A stretch of DNA of 64,000 nucleotides, taken from positions 218,239 to 282,238 of the forward strand of contig CANNHN010000004.1 in assembly GCA_947504725.1 (NCBI GenBank). The letters run 5' to 3'. The position numbers and the translations under genes are program-made. This DNA comes from Bacteroidota bacterium. GTDB lineage: Bacteria > Bacteroidota > Bacteroidia > 2-12-FULL-35-15. This document shows, piece by piece, positions 18,301-27,076 of the stretch. Each line of letters begins with the position of its first letter. The first letter of the stretch is position 1. A model generated the notes under the pieces. The model ran no database searches. It had not been told where the DNA came from and worked only from the letters and a program-made list of their open reading frames with translations.

Positions 18301-18413
18301 TCATCTAGCTTTACATTGATGGTGTAATTGACTTCTTGTTGAAAATAGGTTTGTGCTTTCGCAATGGTTGCAAATGCACAAAGTATAAATAGAGTAGGAT
18401 ATTTAATTTTCAT
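15378..18413 (-). CDS. M1 family metallopeptidase, exported, with probable C-terminal beta-barrel
   Basis: A signal peptide (MKIKYPTLFILCAFATIAKA) precedes an M1 aminopeptidase-like region. The exopeptidase-type substrate motif appears as GGGMEYPN. The zinc site is HEVGH with His367, Glu368 and His371, plus Glu390 18 residues on (MDEGFN). After about residue 600 the sequence changes to alternating-residue, aromatic-rich strands (GLALYNNIIPQKKFEFELMP, FAINMFPKNRLQHVSLGMTA) up to NPFGLIRNFSM. This looks like an outer-membrane barrel or barrel-like extension, which is inference. The total of 1011 residues is far longer than a soluble M1 core. It lies 9 nt after the TlpA-like gene in an apparent operon. 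Confidence 0.93.
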   Translation of the reverse strand: MKIKYPTLFILCAFATIAKAQTYFQQEVNYTINVKLDDVKHEFSGDEKIEYINNSPTTLTFIYMHLWPNAYKDNNTALAKQLLEGGEKKLYYAKEDEKGYIDQLDFKVNDVTVKWEYLKDSIDICKLILNEPLKSGGKIIITTPFHVKIPSGAISRMGHIGQSYQITQWYPKPAVFDRTGWNQMPYLNQGEFYSEFGSFDVSITLPKNYVVGATGDMVDGEKEIAWLEQNVKATEALKTFNKEDLTFPPSDAETKTLRFKQINVHDFAWFCDKRYHVLKGEIITPHTKNKVTTWAMFTNSEAHLWKNSINYLNDAVYYYSLWNGDYPYAHCTAVDGTISAGGGMEYPNITVIGGSGSAFQLDVVITHEVGHNWFYGMLGSNEREHGWMDEGFNSFNEHRYIETKYPDQKLLGDLADGPIGKAFDLYRYKHKSQYELPYVFSAAKNEDQALETRSQDFTQLNYAGVMYSKTAIVMDYLMAYLGEAEMDRVMQAYFNEWHFKHPLPQDFKNSVEKTTGKNLSWLFDGLINSTKKLDYKITFANKTPDGSWDIGIKNVGEIPGPVFIQGYKDDKIVGEVVYDGFTGKQALTFPKSEIDYFKIDAREDMPEINRNNNKIRTTGLFKKTEKIKFQFLGSLDNPDKTQLFWTPVAAWNNYNRWMFGLALYNNIIPQKKFEFELMPLYSTTTEDFAGYGHFAINMFPKNRLQHVSLGMTATRYAYFNIADDGRGDLMGFNFNKIAPELFIKLKKSELRSPYDLTIRFRNISILKQTPEANFSVKPTIYSSDTTFTNFNDLTFVFSKEDAITPYNLNFNFQQGEKMMKAALTANYSYNFKNKNKGVDVRFFAGTFIGTEAIDAGPYRFRMSGQIGSQDYLFDNVFLGRSEAIGTGEIISNQFTDTDGGMKVYSPLGQSSTWIAALNLKASLGNMKLPINLYADIATADKKSLSTEDVLYDAGVCLSLRKNFFEIYFPIVMSKNIQDYQKANNISYLESIRFTLNLNLINPFGLIRNFSM

Positions 18414-18422
18414 TTGAGTAGA

Positions 18423-19559
18423 TTACTTTAAGACTTCCGCTAGTTTTGCTTCCAATGCTTCTCCTCGCAAATTTTTCGCTAATATTTTTCCTTCTCCATC
18501 AATTAAAACGTTTGTAGGAATTGAATTAAAATTATACAATTTAACAACAGGCGATTGCCAAAATTTAAAATCACATACATGATTTTTCCAAGTCAATCCA
18601 TCTGCTTTAATAGCTTGTTTCCATTTATCCATGTCTTTATCCAACGACACACTGTAAATGTCAAATCCTTTTGATTTGTATTTGTTATATGCTTTCACAA
18701 CATTTGGATTTTCTGCACGACATGGTCCGCACCAAGATGCCCAGAAATCAATCAGCACTACTTTTCCTTTTAAAGCGGAAAGTGCCAATGGTTTTTCTTC
18801 TGTTGTGTTCATGCTAATTTCAGGTGCCATTGTTCCAGGTACTAATTTTCTGCTTGATGAAACGCCCTCGTGAAAAGCTTTAATATATTTTGAATATGGA
18901 TATTTTGAAAACAGGCCATCATCTAGTTTGAAATAAGTATCCATAAATTCATCTGGTTGCAATTGTTGGATAGCAGCGAGTGATGCAAACGATGAAGAGT
19001 GCTTCTCTATAAAATTTTTCAGGTATTCGTTGTGTTCATTTACAAGTTGTGTATATGGTTTTTCTAACTCATTACTCATGGAATCGATTCGCAAAGAATC
19101 CATTTGTGTAAGGTTTACAAATGCTTGAAATATTTTTTGAAGTGAATCTCGTTTTCGATAACTTTCAGCTGATGCAGTGTTGATTTCCCAAAATAATTTT
19201 GAATCGTCCGAACCTTCTACAGTATATGAGTTTCCTAAATCAACAGCATTACCAGTGATGGAAACATTTTGGTTTGTATCAAAAATGAAAGTGCAGAAAT
19301 TTTTGTCTGATGTTTTTAAGCGATAGAATCCAATTTCATTGATATTCGGATTCATTGTGAATTCTCCATTCTCATCTAGTATTGCAGTATCTACACCAAC
19401 TAATCCATCTGTTCCCATTTGTTCTAAAAACAAGGTGTCGCCATGCGCATTACTCAATTTTCCTTTCAACTCAAAGTTGGAAGAAGACTCAGGATTAGAA
19501 TCAGAGCAAGCCGAGAAAAGAAGAACACTAACTGCAATAAATATGTTTATTAATCTCAT
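18423..19559 (-). CDS. TlpA-like thiol-disulfide reductase lipoprotein with DUF4369 domain
   Basis: The lipoprotein signal peptide ends LLFSAC. Residues about 27-130 form a DUF4369 beta-rich domain (FELKGKLSNAHGDTLFLEQ). A helical linker follows. Residues about 230-378 form a thioredoxin/TlpA domain with active site WASWCGPC (Cys277, Cys280). It should be anchored in the periplasm and reduce or exchange disulfides. The gene is 9 nt upstream of the M1 peptidase, so the two are probably cotranscribed, and the peptidase may be a redox client (inference). Confidence 0.93.
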   Translation of the reverse strand: MRLINIFIAVSVLLFSACSDSNPESSSNFELKGKLSNAHGDTLFLEQMGTDGLVGVDTAILDENGEFTMNPNINEIGFYRLKTSDKNFCTFIFDTNQNVSITGNAVDLGNSYTVEGSDDSKLFWEINTASAESYRKRDSLQKIFQAFVNLTQMDSLRIDSMSNELEKPYTQLVNEHNEYLKNFIEKHSSSFASLAAIQQLQPDEFMDTYFKLDDGLFSKYPYSKYIKAFHEGVSSSRKLVPGTMAPEISMNTTEEKPLALSALKGKVVLIDFWASWCGPCRAENPNVVKAYNKYKSKGFDIYSVSLDKDMDKWKQAIKADGLTWKNHVCDFKFWQSPVVKLYNFNSIPTNVLIDGEGKILAKNLRGEALEAKLAEVLK

Positions 19560-19620
19560 GTTTTATTTTTTTAATAATCTTTTTTATTTTCTTCTCAGCT
19601 GCCTACTAAAAAACTGACAA

Positions 19621-21069
19621 CTATTTCTCCAGCATCTCCTTTACCAAATCAGTAGCCACTTTTGGGTCCGCTTTCCCTTTCGAAAGCTTCATTACTTCAC
19701 CCATAAATAGTCCAAGCAAGCTTGTTTTTCCAGCTTTGTATTCTGCAACTTTATCAGGATATTTTGCGATTGCTTCTTTAACGAATTCGTTAATTGCTCC
19801 GCTATCACTTTCCTGAATCCAATTATTTTCTTCAGCAATTTCTACAGGTGATTTAGAATTGTTTCCCAACATCATTGGAAATATTTTTTGAGTAGCAATT
19901 GTATGACTTACTTTTCCGCTGTCAATAAAATTAACTAAGTCAGCGATGCGTTCAGGTGTGATTGAAAAATCAGAAATGTGTAATGCGCTATCATTTAAAT
20001 GTGATTTGATTTGCACTGTCAGCCAGTTGGAAGCAGATTTTGCATTTTTTGTTTTTGCAATAATTTTTTCGAAATATAAAGCAATTTCTTTCGAATCTGT
20101 TAACACCCCAGCATCATATTCCGACAGACCAAGTGTTGTATATTTTTTAAATAACTCGTTTGGAAGCGGAGGTAATTCTTTTTTTACTTTCTCGATGTAT
20201 TCTTTTGTAACAACAACAGGTTGTAAGTCTGGTTCAGGAAAATAGCGGTAATCGTTAGCCATTTCTTTACTACGCATCAAATAAGTGGAACCCGCAACAG
20301 CATCAAATCCCATCGTGTCTTGTGTAATTTCTCCGCCACTTTCGATCACATCAATCTGACGTTTTATTTCAAATTCGATAGCGCGTTGCACATTTCGAAT
20401 CGAGTTCATGTTTTTTGTTTCGGTGCGTTTGCCAAATTCTTTTGCACCTTTTAATCTTACGGAGACGTTTGCATCACAACGCATACTTCCTTCTTCCATG
20501 TTGCCATCACAAATGTCGAGGTAGCGGACCAGTTTACGAACTTCAGTTACGTATTGATACGCTTCTTCACCTGAACGAATATCTGGTTCACTAACAATTT
20601 CTAAAAGAGCAACACCAGCACGATTTAAATCGATGAGTGTGTCAAATGGATCAATATCGTGAATACTTTTTCCAGCATCTTCTTCCATGTGAATGCGGGT
20701 GATGTTGATTTGTTTTTCAGAACCATCTGCTAACTTAACAGTGATGTAACCACCTGTACAAATTGGAGTTTTATCTTGAGTAATTTGATAGCCTTTTGGT
20801 AAATCGGCATAAAAATAATTTTTGCGGGCATACTCATTTACTTCGCGAATAGTGCTTTTGCATGCGAGTCCTAAACGAACAGCATATTCAATAACACGTT
20901 TGTTCGATTTGGGTAATGTGCCTGGGTGTCCTAAAGTAATTGGACTAACATTGGTATTCGGTAAAACTCCGAACTCAGTTGAATCGCTGGAATACGCTTT
21001 GCTTTTGGTGGATAATTGCGTGTGAACTTCCAATCCAATAACGGCTTCGTATTTATCGTAAATGTTCAT
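19621..21069 (-). CDS. gatB: Asp-tRNA(Asn)/Glu-tRNA(Gln) amidotransferase subunit B
   Basis: The 482-residue GatB subunit activates misacylated Glu-tRNA(Gln) or Asp-tRNA(Asn) by phosphorylation, with GatA supplying ammonia. The diagnostic opening YEAVIGLEVHTQL, the GHPGTLP segment, and the catalytic-cradle stretch EDAGKS followed by DLNRAGVALLEIVSEPD are intact. The C-terminal YqeY-like tail domain (about 330-482) is complete. gatA and gatC are not in the window. There are 61 nt between this stop and the following minus-strand TlpA-like gene. Confidence 0.97.
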   Translation of the reverse strand: MNIYDKYEAVIGLEVHTQLSTKSKAYSSDSTEFGVLPNTNVSPITLGHPGTLPKSNKRVIEYAVRLGLACKSTIREVNEYARKNYFYADLPKGYQITQDKTPICTGGYITVKLADGSEKQINITRIHMEEDAGKSIHDIDPFDTLIDLNRAGVALLEIVSEPDIRSGEEAYQYVTEVRKLVRYLDICDGNMEEGSMRCDANVSVRLKGAKEFGKRTETKNMNSIRNVQRAIEFEIKRQIDVIESGGEITQDTMGFDAVAGSTYLMRSKEMANDYRYFPEPDLQPVVVTKEYIEKVKKELPPLPNELFKKYTTLGLSEYDAGVLTDSKEIALYFEKIIAKTKNAKSASNWLTVQIKSHLNDSALHISDFSITPERIADLVNFIDSGKVSHTIATQKIFPMMLGNNSKSPVEIAEENNWIQESDSGAINEFVKEAIAKYPDKVAEYKAGKTSLLGLFMGEVMKLSKGKADPKVATDLVKEMLEK

Positions 21070-21169
21070 TTTTTCGTATGCTGATTAAAGCGCGAAAGAT
21101 ACGAAAAAAATGGATGGTATAATGGGTAAAAATGGACGGAGATTTCCCAATATCTTGTAAAAGGCGGAT

Positions 21170-22597
21170 TTATTTCTTAATTACTTTCTGATTGTAATTA
21201 ATGTTTTTACCAGTAATTTTCAAAATATACATTCCGCTGGTATATTGCTCCAAATGAACTGATTTAGTTGTGTTTCCAGCTCCGACATTTTCTTTTTTGC
21301 TAAATATTTTCTTTCCTGTTATATCAAACATTTCAAAAACGAGGTCTTCAGCTTGGAGTAATTTAATGGTGATGTATACATTGTTACTAGTTGGATTCGG
21401 AAAAACACTAATATCATTTTCAGAAAATGCATTTTCATTCACACCGAGTGCTAAAGTAGCATCTAAAACATATAAGCCATTCTGCATATCACCTACCAAA
21501 AATAAACCACTTGGTAAATCAATGTAGGCTCCCCAAGCACCATGATATGTGAAAGGTCCTGGGAATCCGTCATTCAATCCATGTAAAGTATCTGTGTCGA
21601 AAAATCCAGTTCTTACTACATTCGCAGGATTGCTGATGTCGAAAATCTGTAAGCCATCTTGGTAATATGCAATAACTGCTCTGTCTGTTCCCCATAAATA
21701 AGGATTATGGGCCGTTGCACCTTGATTGGATTTTATTGTATCCATCATGTTCACATTTGTAATGTCAGTTACATCTAAGATTTTAACAGTTGTATTTGCA
21801 GGAACTTCATCACAAAAAACAAGCGTTTTGCCATCGGGAGTTAAAGCACTACTGTGGTTGTATCCTTGATCAACGTATGAAGTAAGTGAATTGAGTGTTG
21901 TGTAATTATTGGTACTCACATTGTATTTGTAAAAATACAATCCTTGAAATCCGCATGAAGCATAAACGGTATCGTTACGAACTAACATATCATGAACCCA
22001 AGTAATAGAAGGATCGTCCTGATTTAGTGCTCGAAGAAGAGTTGGTGCTTCGGGGTTTGCTAAGCTATATACAGCCATTGAATAAACACCTCCTAATGGT
22101 GGATGTTCTTTCACACTTCCAACATGTAATTTGTCGCCATCAATAAACAATGTATGTGCTCTTTCAAAAATAGTTGTATCATCATGAACCACATGAACAG
22201 AATCTGGTAAATAACTTAAATCAATAATCTGAAAACTATTTGGAATAGCATCATCACTAATTGCGTACAAATATTTTCCATACGTTTTATATTCTCTCCA
22301 AATGCAACCACTTCTTCTTCCAGCAACAAAATCGATTTCTACTGGATTCGTTGGCGTTGAAACATCAATAATGTGAGTGCCGGAGCCTGAGCCTAAAATT
22401 GCGTATTCGCGAAATGAATCAGCGGTATCTACCCAGCCCCAAACACTATTGTATTTTATTCCATAAGTAGGCTCTGGAGCTTGCAGTGGATTGTACCATT
22501 GTCCTACAAAATAAATATTTTGAGAACTATATTGAGCTGATGAATTTACATTCAACAATACGATTGACATTAGAATTAAAAAAAATATTTTTTTCAT
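21170..22597 (-). CDS. Choice-of-anchor B (LVIVD-repeat) secreted protein with T9SS domain
   Basis: The signal peptide is at residues 1-21. The body is a set of LVIVD-type beta-propeller-like repeats with the recurring phrase I-I-D-V/L-S (THIIDVSTPTNPVEIDFVAG, FQIIDLSYLPDSVHVVHD, VKILDVTDITNVNMMDTI, LQIFDISNPANVVRTGFF). This matches the choice-of-anchor B family. A T9SS type A domain covers about 396-475 (ISVFPNPTSNN). It should be an extracellular or surface protein of unknown ligand. Neighbouring minus-strand genes gatB and punA are unrelated housekeeping genes. Confidence 0.9.
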   Translation of the reverse strand: MKKIFFLILMSIVLLNVNSSAQYSSQNIYFVGQWYNPLQAPEPTYGIKYNSVWGWVDTADSFREYAILGSGSGTHIIDVSTPTNPVEIDFVAGRRSGCIWREYKTYGKYLYAISDDAIPNSFQIIDLSYLPDSVHVVHDDTTIFERAHTLFIDGDKLHVGSVKEHPPLGGVYSMAVYSLANPEAPTLLRALNQDDPSITWVHDMLVRNDTVYASCGFQGLYFYKYNVSTNNYTTLNSLTSYVDQGYNHSSALTPDGKTLVFCDEVPANTTVKILDVTDITNVNMMDTIKSNQGATAHNPYLWGTDRAVIAYYQDGLQIFDISNPANVVRTGFFDTDTLHGLNDGFPGPFTYHGAWGAYIDLPSGLFLVGDMQNGLYVLDATLALGVNENAFSENDISVFPNPTSNNVYITIKLLQAEDLVFEMFDITGKKIFSKKENVGAGNTTKSVHLEQYTSGMYILKITGKNINYNQKVIKK

Positions 22598-22665
22598 GAT
22601 AATATATTTGAAGTATAAATGTAATGAATTTACCGCATAAAAGCTAGGTTTTAGGAAATAGCATT

Positions 22666-23478
22666 TTATAGCTCCTTCATCAACTCTTTCATTATTATGG
22701 TCATTTTTTTCTCAGCATGCGCTGCAACTTCTTGAACTTCTTCATGTGTTACTTCCACAATTTTTCCAGGAACACCTAAATCAGTAATAATCGACATAGC
22801 AAAACATGGAATGTCCATATGGCGAGCAACAATCACTTCTGGAACTGTGCTCATTCCAACTGCATCAGCACCCAACACTCTTACCATATTGTATTCTGCA
22901 GGCGTTTCAAATGTAGGTCCGGATAGACCCAAATAAATTCCCTCCTGTACTTTAATGTTATTTGCAGCGGCTACTTTTTTTGCTTTTGCAATAATTACTT
23001 TACTATATGCTTCACTCATATCTGGGAAACGCGGTCCCATTTCTTTAATATTTTTTCCAATCAATGGGTTGGAAGGAAAAAAATTAATATGATCGTTGAT
23101 GATCATCAAATCGCCAATTTCAAAATTTGGATTTACTCCTCCAGATGCATTTGAAACAAATAAATTTTTTATACCAATTAATTTCATAACACGAACAGGA
23201 AATGTAACTTCTTGCAATGTGTATCCTTCATAATAATGAAAACGGCCCTGCATTGCAACTACATTTTTTCCACCCAACTCACCGAAAATTAATTTGCCTG
23301 AATGGCCTTCTACAGTTGAGACAGGAAAGTTTGGGATTTCTTCGTACGGAATAGTATGCTTTATATTAATTTCTTTAACCAATCCCCCTAAACCTGTTCC
23401 TAAAATAATTCCCACTTCGGGAGTAAAAGAAATTTTACTTTGAATGAATGCTGCTGTGTTTTTGATTTGCTCTAACAT
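22666..23478 (-). CDS. punA: Purine-nucleoside phosphorylase (trimeric, PNP-I)
   Basis: Cleaves inosine and guanosine with phosphate in purine salvage. Motifs are the phosphate-binding GIILGTGLGGL and GRFHYYEGY, NASGGVN, GLSGPTFETPAEYNM and the purine-site GADAVGMSTVPEV. I chose ATG 23478 (270 residues), which fits the family N-terminus. An in-frame ATG at 23529 adds a basic leader that would lie wholly within lpxK. With the chosen start the gene overlaps the 3' end of lpxK by 44 nt, suggesting translational coupling. Confidence 0.95.
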   Translation of the reverse strand: MLEQIKNTAAFIQSKISFTPEVGIILGTGLGGLVKEINIKHTIPYEEIPNFPVSTVEGHSGKLIFGELGGKNVVAMQGRFHYYEGYTLQEVTFPVRVMKLIGIKNLFVSNASGGVNPNFEIGDLMIINDHINFFPSNPLIGKNIKEMGPRFPDMSEAYSKVIIAKAKKVAAANNIKVQEGIYLGLSGPTFETPAEYNMVRVLGADAVGMSTVPEVIVARHMDIPCFAMSIITDLGVPGKIVEVTHEEVQEVAAHAEKKMTIIMKELMKEL

Positions 23479-24529
23479 AATGGAGTATTTTTTCGTTGAA
23501 TGCTTCTTTGTCTTTATTGTGAAATTCAATTTCTATTGGAATGTAAAAAAGAGGAAGATTTTTTATTGCTTCTGCGTATTCAGGATTTTTAAGTCGCATC
23601 GCATCTTTTTCAGTAGTCAATATAATTTTATTAGCGGTTACAATATTATTAAATATTTTTTGAATATTTCCAATATCCGCTTTTGTAAAGTGATGATGGT
23701 CGTTATATTTTATTGGAATGATGTTTTTTATTTTATCTTTTAAATAATATTCCAACGGTTTTGTGTTTGCAATGCCAGTCAATAAAGCCATTGAAAAATT
23801 GCGTTCGAAATAGTATTCTTTTGCCAGTGGATTTGTTCCTTCTCCAATCACAGGAATAAAATCGCCATATTTAATAAATGAGAAATAAACATGTTGGTGG
23901 GGCTTAGGGTTTATTTCCGTTAATAAACGTTTGCGTTCAATGGGTAATAATATTTCAGGACATTTTGTAACGATGATAATGTCAGCTCTCTGAATTCCTG
24001 ATTTGAATTCTCGTAAGCTGCCACTTGGCATAATATTATCATTCAAATATAGTTTACTGAAATCGGTAAGAATAATGTTGAGTCCAGGTTTTACAGCTCG
24101 ATGCTGAAATGCATCATCTAATAAAATAGTTTGTAAAGAAGGAAATTCTTTTAATAAATTTTTTATTCCTCTAACTCTGTTTCCATCTACAGCAACTCTT
24201 AATCCGCTGAATTTTTTTTTAAATTGTAAGGGTTCATCACCAATATCTTTTGCAGTTGATTGTGTGTCAGATAAAACAAAGCCCTGTGTTTTTCTGCCGT
24301 AACCCCTACTTAATGTTGCAATGTAAAATTCTTTTTTCAAAAGAAGTATTAGGTATTCGATGTGCGGTGTTTTCCCTGTTCCACCAACAGAAAGATTTCC
24401 CATGGAGATGGTCGGTATTGAGAATTCTTTAGAAGAAAATATACCAAAGTCGTAGCATTTGTTTCGCAAAAACACAATACATCCATATAATATGGAAACG
24501 GGAAATAATATGATTCGCAGAAACTTCAC
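23435..24529 (-). CDS. lpxK: Tetraacyldisaccharide 4'-kinase
   Basis: Phosphorylates the 4' position of the lipid A disaccharide at the inner membrane. The P-loop is within GNLSVGGTGKTPH (residues 44-56), preceded by a hydrophobic N-terminal anchor (IILFPVSILYGCIVFLRN). LLDDAFQHRAV contains the conserved DD and H/Q residues of the second kinase motif. The length of 364 residues is normal. It overlaps punA downstream. The region upstream of its ATG carries the 24626-24669 palindromic repeat. Confidence 0.95.
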   Translation of the reverse strand: MKFLRIILFPVSILYGCIVFLRNKCYDFGIFSSKEFSIPTISMGNLSVGGTGKTPHIEYLILLLKKEFYIATLSRGYGRKTQGFVLSDTQSTAKDIGDEPLQFKKKFSGLRVAVDGNRVRGIKNLLKEFPSLQTILLDDAFQHRAVKPGLNIILTDFSKLYLNDNIMPSGSLREFKSGIQRADIIIVTKCPEILLPIERKRLLTEINPKPHQHVYFSFIKYGDFIPVIGEGTNPLAKEYYFERNFSMALLTGIANTKPLEYYLKDKIKNIIPIKYNDHHHFTKADIGNIQKIFNNIVTANKIILTTEKDAMRLKNPEYAEAIKNLPLFYIPIEIEFHNKDKEAFNEKILHYVRANQKHSSIHSK

Positions 24530-24625
24530 AGCCCTAAAATACGAAATGAATGTGACAATTTGATGATGTGCAGATGTTCAGATTCAAAAATGTTAAATAG
24601 ATTCGTAAATTCGCGATTCAAAACA

Positions 24626-24669
24626 CTTCGACTCCGCTCAGTGTGACGTCAGTCTGAGCGGAGTCGAAG
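24626..24669. repeat. Palindromic repeat with 16-bp arms (copy 1)
   Basis: CTTCGACTCCGCTCAG (24626-24641) and its exact reverse complement (24654-24669) flank a 12-nt core centred on GACGTC. The same arms recur at 49830-49906. It sits in the 160-bp gap between the divergent lpxK and nif3-like genes. Confidence 0.8.
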
Positions 24670-24689
24670 AAAAGGAAAATAAGTACACC

Positions 24690-25784
24690 ATGAAATTAAG
24701 AGAAATTACCAACCATTTAGAATCCTTTGCTCCATTGGCATACCAAGAGAGTTATGACAATTCGGGATTAATATGTGGACATCAGGATATGGAAATTACG
24801 GGAGCTATAATTTGTTTAGATAGCACCGAAGCTGTTATAGATGAAGCTATTGCCAACAAATGTAATTTGGTAATTGCACATCATCCAATTGTTTTTTCAG
24901 GAATTAAAAAGTTCAATGGTAAAAATTATGTGGAAAGGGTTATTATCAAAGCGATTCAAAACAACATTGCCATTTATGCAGCTCATACCAATTTGGATAA
25001 TGTACACAATGGTGTAAATGCCAAAATCGCAGAAAAGATTGGATTAATTAATTGTAAGATACTAGCCCCACAAAATAATACGTTAAAAAAACTGATAACA
25101 CTTTGTCCGGATGATAAAGCTTCAATAGTTAGAAATGCTTTATTTGAATCAGGAGCTGGGGCGATAGGAAATTATGATGAATGTAGTTTTAATACAAGCG
25201 GGACTGGTACTTTCAAGGCGGGAGAAGGAACAAACCCTTATGTTGGTGAAAAGGGCAAGCAACATCAGGAAAAAGAGACAAAAATTGAAGTGATTTACCC
25301 TGGATATTTAGAGTCAAAATTACTAAAAGCCTTGTTTTTATCACACCCATATGAGGAGGTTCCATATGATTTGATTCCATTAACTAATGCCAATAATATG
25401 GTGGGTGCTGGAATGGTAGGTGAGTTGGAAAAAGAGATGGACGAAACGGTATTTTTAAATCATTTGAAGAAAGTGATGAAAGCGGAGGGAATTCGATATA
25501 CGGCTTTACAAGGTAAAAAAGTTAAAAAAGTAGCTGTTTGTGGCGGATCAGGCAGCTTTTTATTGGGGAATGCTAAAAGCTCGGGGGCAGATGTATTTGT
25601 CACAGCCGATTATAAGTACCATCAGTTCTTTGATGCTGAAAATCAGATTGTTATTGCTGATATTGGGCATTATGAGAGTGAGCAATACACGATGGAATTA
25701 TTTTATGAGATTTTAAGCGGAAAATTTACTACATTTGCACTCCATTTATCAAAAATCAATACAAATCCGATAAACTATTTATAA
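24690..25784 (+). CDS. NIF3-like dinuclear metal-centre protein
   Basis: A 364-residue member of the Nif3/YbgI family, hexameric cytoplasmic proteins with a two-metal site, sometimes annotated as GTP cyclohydrolase I type 2. The metal-ligand blocks are AHHPIVFSGIKKFNG and AAHTNLDNVHNGVN in the first half and ADIGHYESEQYTMELF in the second. Between them (about 130-240) is the PII-like insertion typical of the longer members. The biological reaction is not established. Two nucleotides separate it from the zinc-ribbon gene downstream, with which it is usually paired in Bacteroidota. Confidence 0.93.
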   Translation: MKLREITNHLESFAPLAYQESYDNSGLICGHQDMEITGAIICLDSTEAVIDEAIANKCNLVIAHHPIVFSGIKKFNGKNYVERVIIKAIQNNIAIYAAHTNLDNVHNGVNAKIAEKIGLINCKILAPQNNTLKKLITLCPDDKASIVRNALFESGAGAIGNYDECSFNTSGTGTFKAGEGTNPYVGEKGKQHQEKETKIEVIYPGYLESKLLKALFLSHPYEEVPYDLIPLTNANNMVGAGMVGELEKEMDETVFLNHLKKVMKAEGIRYTALQGKKVKKVAVCGGSGSFLLGNAKSSGADVFVTADYKYHQFFDAENQIVIADIGHYESEQYTMELFYEILSGKFTTFALHLSKINTNPINYL

Positions 25785-25786
25785 AA

Positions 25787-26548
25787 ATGGCAAAAACTAA
25801 GACTGACGAAATTTCTGTAGAGGAAAAGTTAAAAGCCTTGTTTGAATTACAACAAGTTGATTCAAAGATTGATAAAATCAAAACTGTTAGAGGTGAATTA
25901 CCTTTGGAGGTTCGAGATTTAGAAGATTTAGTTGCAGGTTTAGAAACCCGTATTACTAACTTGACTGAAGAGTTGAAAACATTAGAAGAATCAATCACTG
26001 AAAAGAAAAATGTGATTAAAGATTCTCAAGCGTTAATTAAAAAATACGAAACTCAGCAAGGTAAAGTGCGTAACAATCGTGAGTACGATGCTATCACTAA
26101 AGAAATTGAATTCCAAAATTTAGAGATTCAATTGGCTGAAAAGCGTATCAAAGAATACAAAGCAAATATCATTTCTAAAAAAGAAGTGATTGATGCATCA
26201 GAAGAGGATTTCAAAGACAGACAAAAAGACTTGAAAATCAAAAAGAAAGAGTTGGATGAAATTGTTGCTGAAACTGAAAAAGAGGAAGCATCGTTGCTGA
26301 AAAAATCTAAAGCATCTGAAAGCATTATCGAAGAAAGATTATTAAATGCCTACCACCGTTTACGTTCAAACGTAATGAATGGATTAGGTGTTGTAACAGT
26401 AGAGCGTGATGCTTGTGGCGGATGTTTTAATAAAATTCCACCTCAACGTCATTTAGATATCAAAACGCATAAGAAAGTAATTGTGTGTGAGCATTGCGGT
26501 AGAATTTTGGTTGATGCTGATATCTTAACTGGAAAAATTAAAGCATAA
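25787..26548 (+). CDS. Coiled-coil protein with C-terminal C4 zinc ribbon
   Basis: Residues about 10-190 form a long charged coiled coil, rich in Lys and Glu. They end in a zinc ribbon with ligands Cys210, Cys213 (CGGC) and Cys234, Cys237 (CEHC). This matches the C4-type zinc ribbon family (DUF164, CT398-like), thought to bind nucleic acid or act as a scaffold; the role is unproven. It follows the NIF3-like gene by 2 nt, so the two are one operon closed by the terminator at 26571-26607. Confidence 0.9.
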   Translation: MAKTKTDEISVEEKLKALFELQQVDSKIDKIKTVRGELPLEVRDLEDLVAGLETRITNLTEELKTLEESITEKKNVIKDSQALIKKYETQQGKVRNNREYDAITKEIEFQNLEIQLAEKRIKEYKANIISKKEVIDASEEDFKDRQKDLKIKKKELDEIVAETEKEEASLLKKSKASESIIEERLLNAYHRLRSNVMNGLGVVTVERDACGGCFNKIPPQRHLDIKTHKKVIVCEHCGRILVDADILTGKIKA

Positions 26549-26570
26549 TATTCAGAATAATAAAAATTGA

Positions 26571-26607
26571 AAAGCCCTTCGTTAGTCACGGAGGGCTTTT
26601 TTTTATA
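26571..26607 (+). terminator. Terminator of the NIF3/zinc-ribbon operon
   Basis: AAAGCCCTTCGT pairs with ACGGAGGGCTTT (12 bp, one G-U) and is followed by a run of T residues. Confidence 0.88.
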
Positions 26608-27061
26608 ATTCTATAAGACTATTCACATGCTTTTTTAAAACACTATCAGCTAGCATTTTTGTTTTAATTTCTTCTATAATGGATTTATCTAATTTGCTGT
26701 TCTTGCTTATGATGTCAACACCTTCGGGAGTAAATAAGGTTTTAGAAAACCAGATGACTGCCCATTCATTCTTCTCATCTATTAATTTTATTTCCCAATG
26801 ACTTTTTGCAATTGCTAAAAATCCTTTTCCTTGCCAAGTAAATGCTTTATCGTTGTTTGGATTTAAATAATCGAATCCATTAATGGTTTTTGTTTTTTTG
26901 TTCTTAATGTACTTCACTTCATCAATTAAAAATGTTTTCCCATTTTTTTTAGTGATAGTATAATTGAAAGTCGGATTTGTTTTTGTTCCATCTAACCACA
27001 TCGGAAAATTTGTGCTGATGATAAACCACGTGCCAGAAAGAATATTTAAAATGGAATTCAT
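26603..27061 (-). CDS. Lipocalin-like protein, unknown function
   Basis: A 152-residue protein without a signal peptide. It opens with ILSGTWFIISTNFPMWL, a G-x-W start like that of lipocalin and fatty-acid-binding folds, and continues with alternating strands (FNYTITKKNGKTFLIDEVKYI, FTWQGKGFLAIAKSHWEIK). The C-terminus is helical. The fold call is by pattern only; the ligand is unknown. It is convergent with the zinc-ribbon gene, its 3' end touching that terminator's T-tract. Confidence 0.7.
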   Translation of the reverse strand: MNSILNILSGTWFIISTNFPMWLDGTKTNPTFNYTITKKNGKTFLIDEVKYIKNKKTKTINGFDYLNPNNDKAFTWQGKGFLAIAKSHWEIKLIDEKNEWAVIWFSKTLFTPEGVDIISKNSKLDKSIIEEIKTKMLADSVLKKHVNSLIEL

Positions 27062-27076
27062 TCACACAAGATACAA

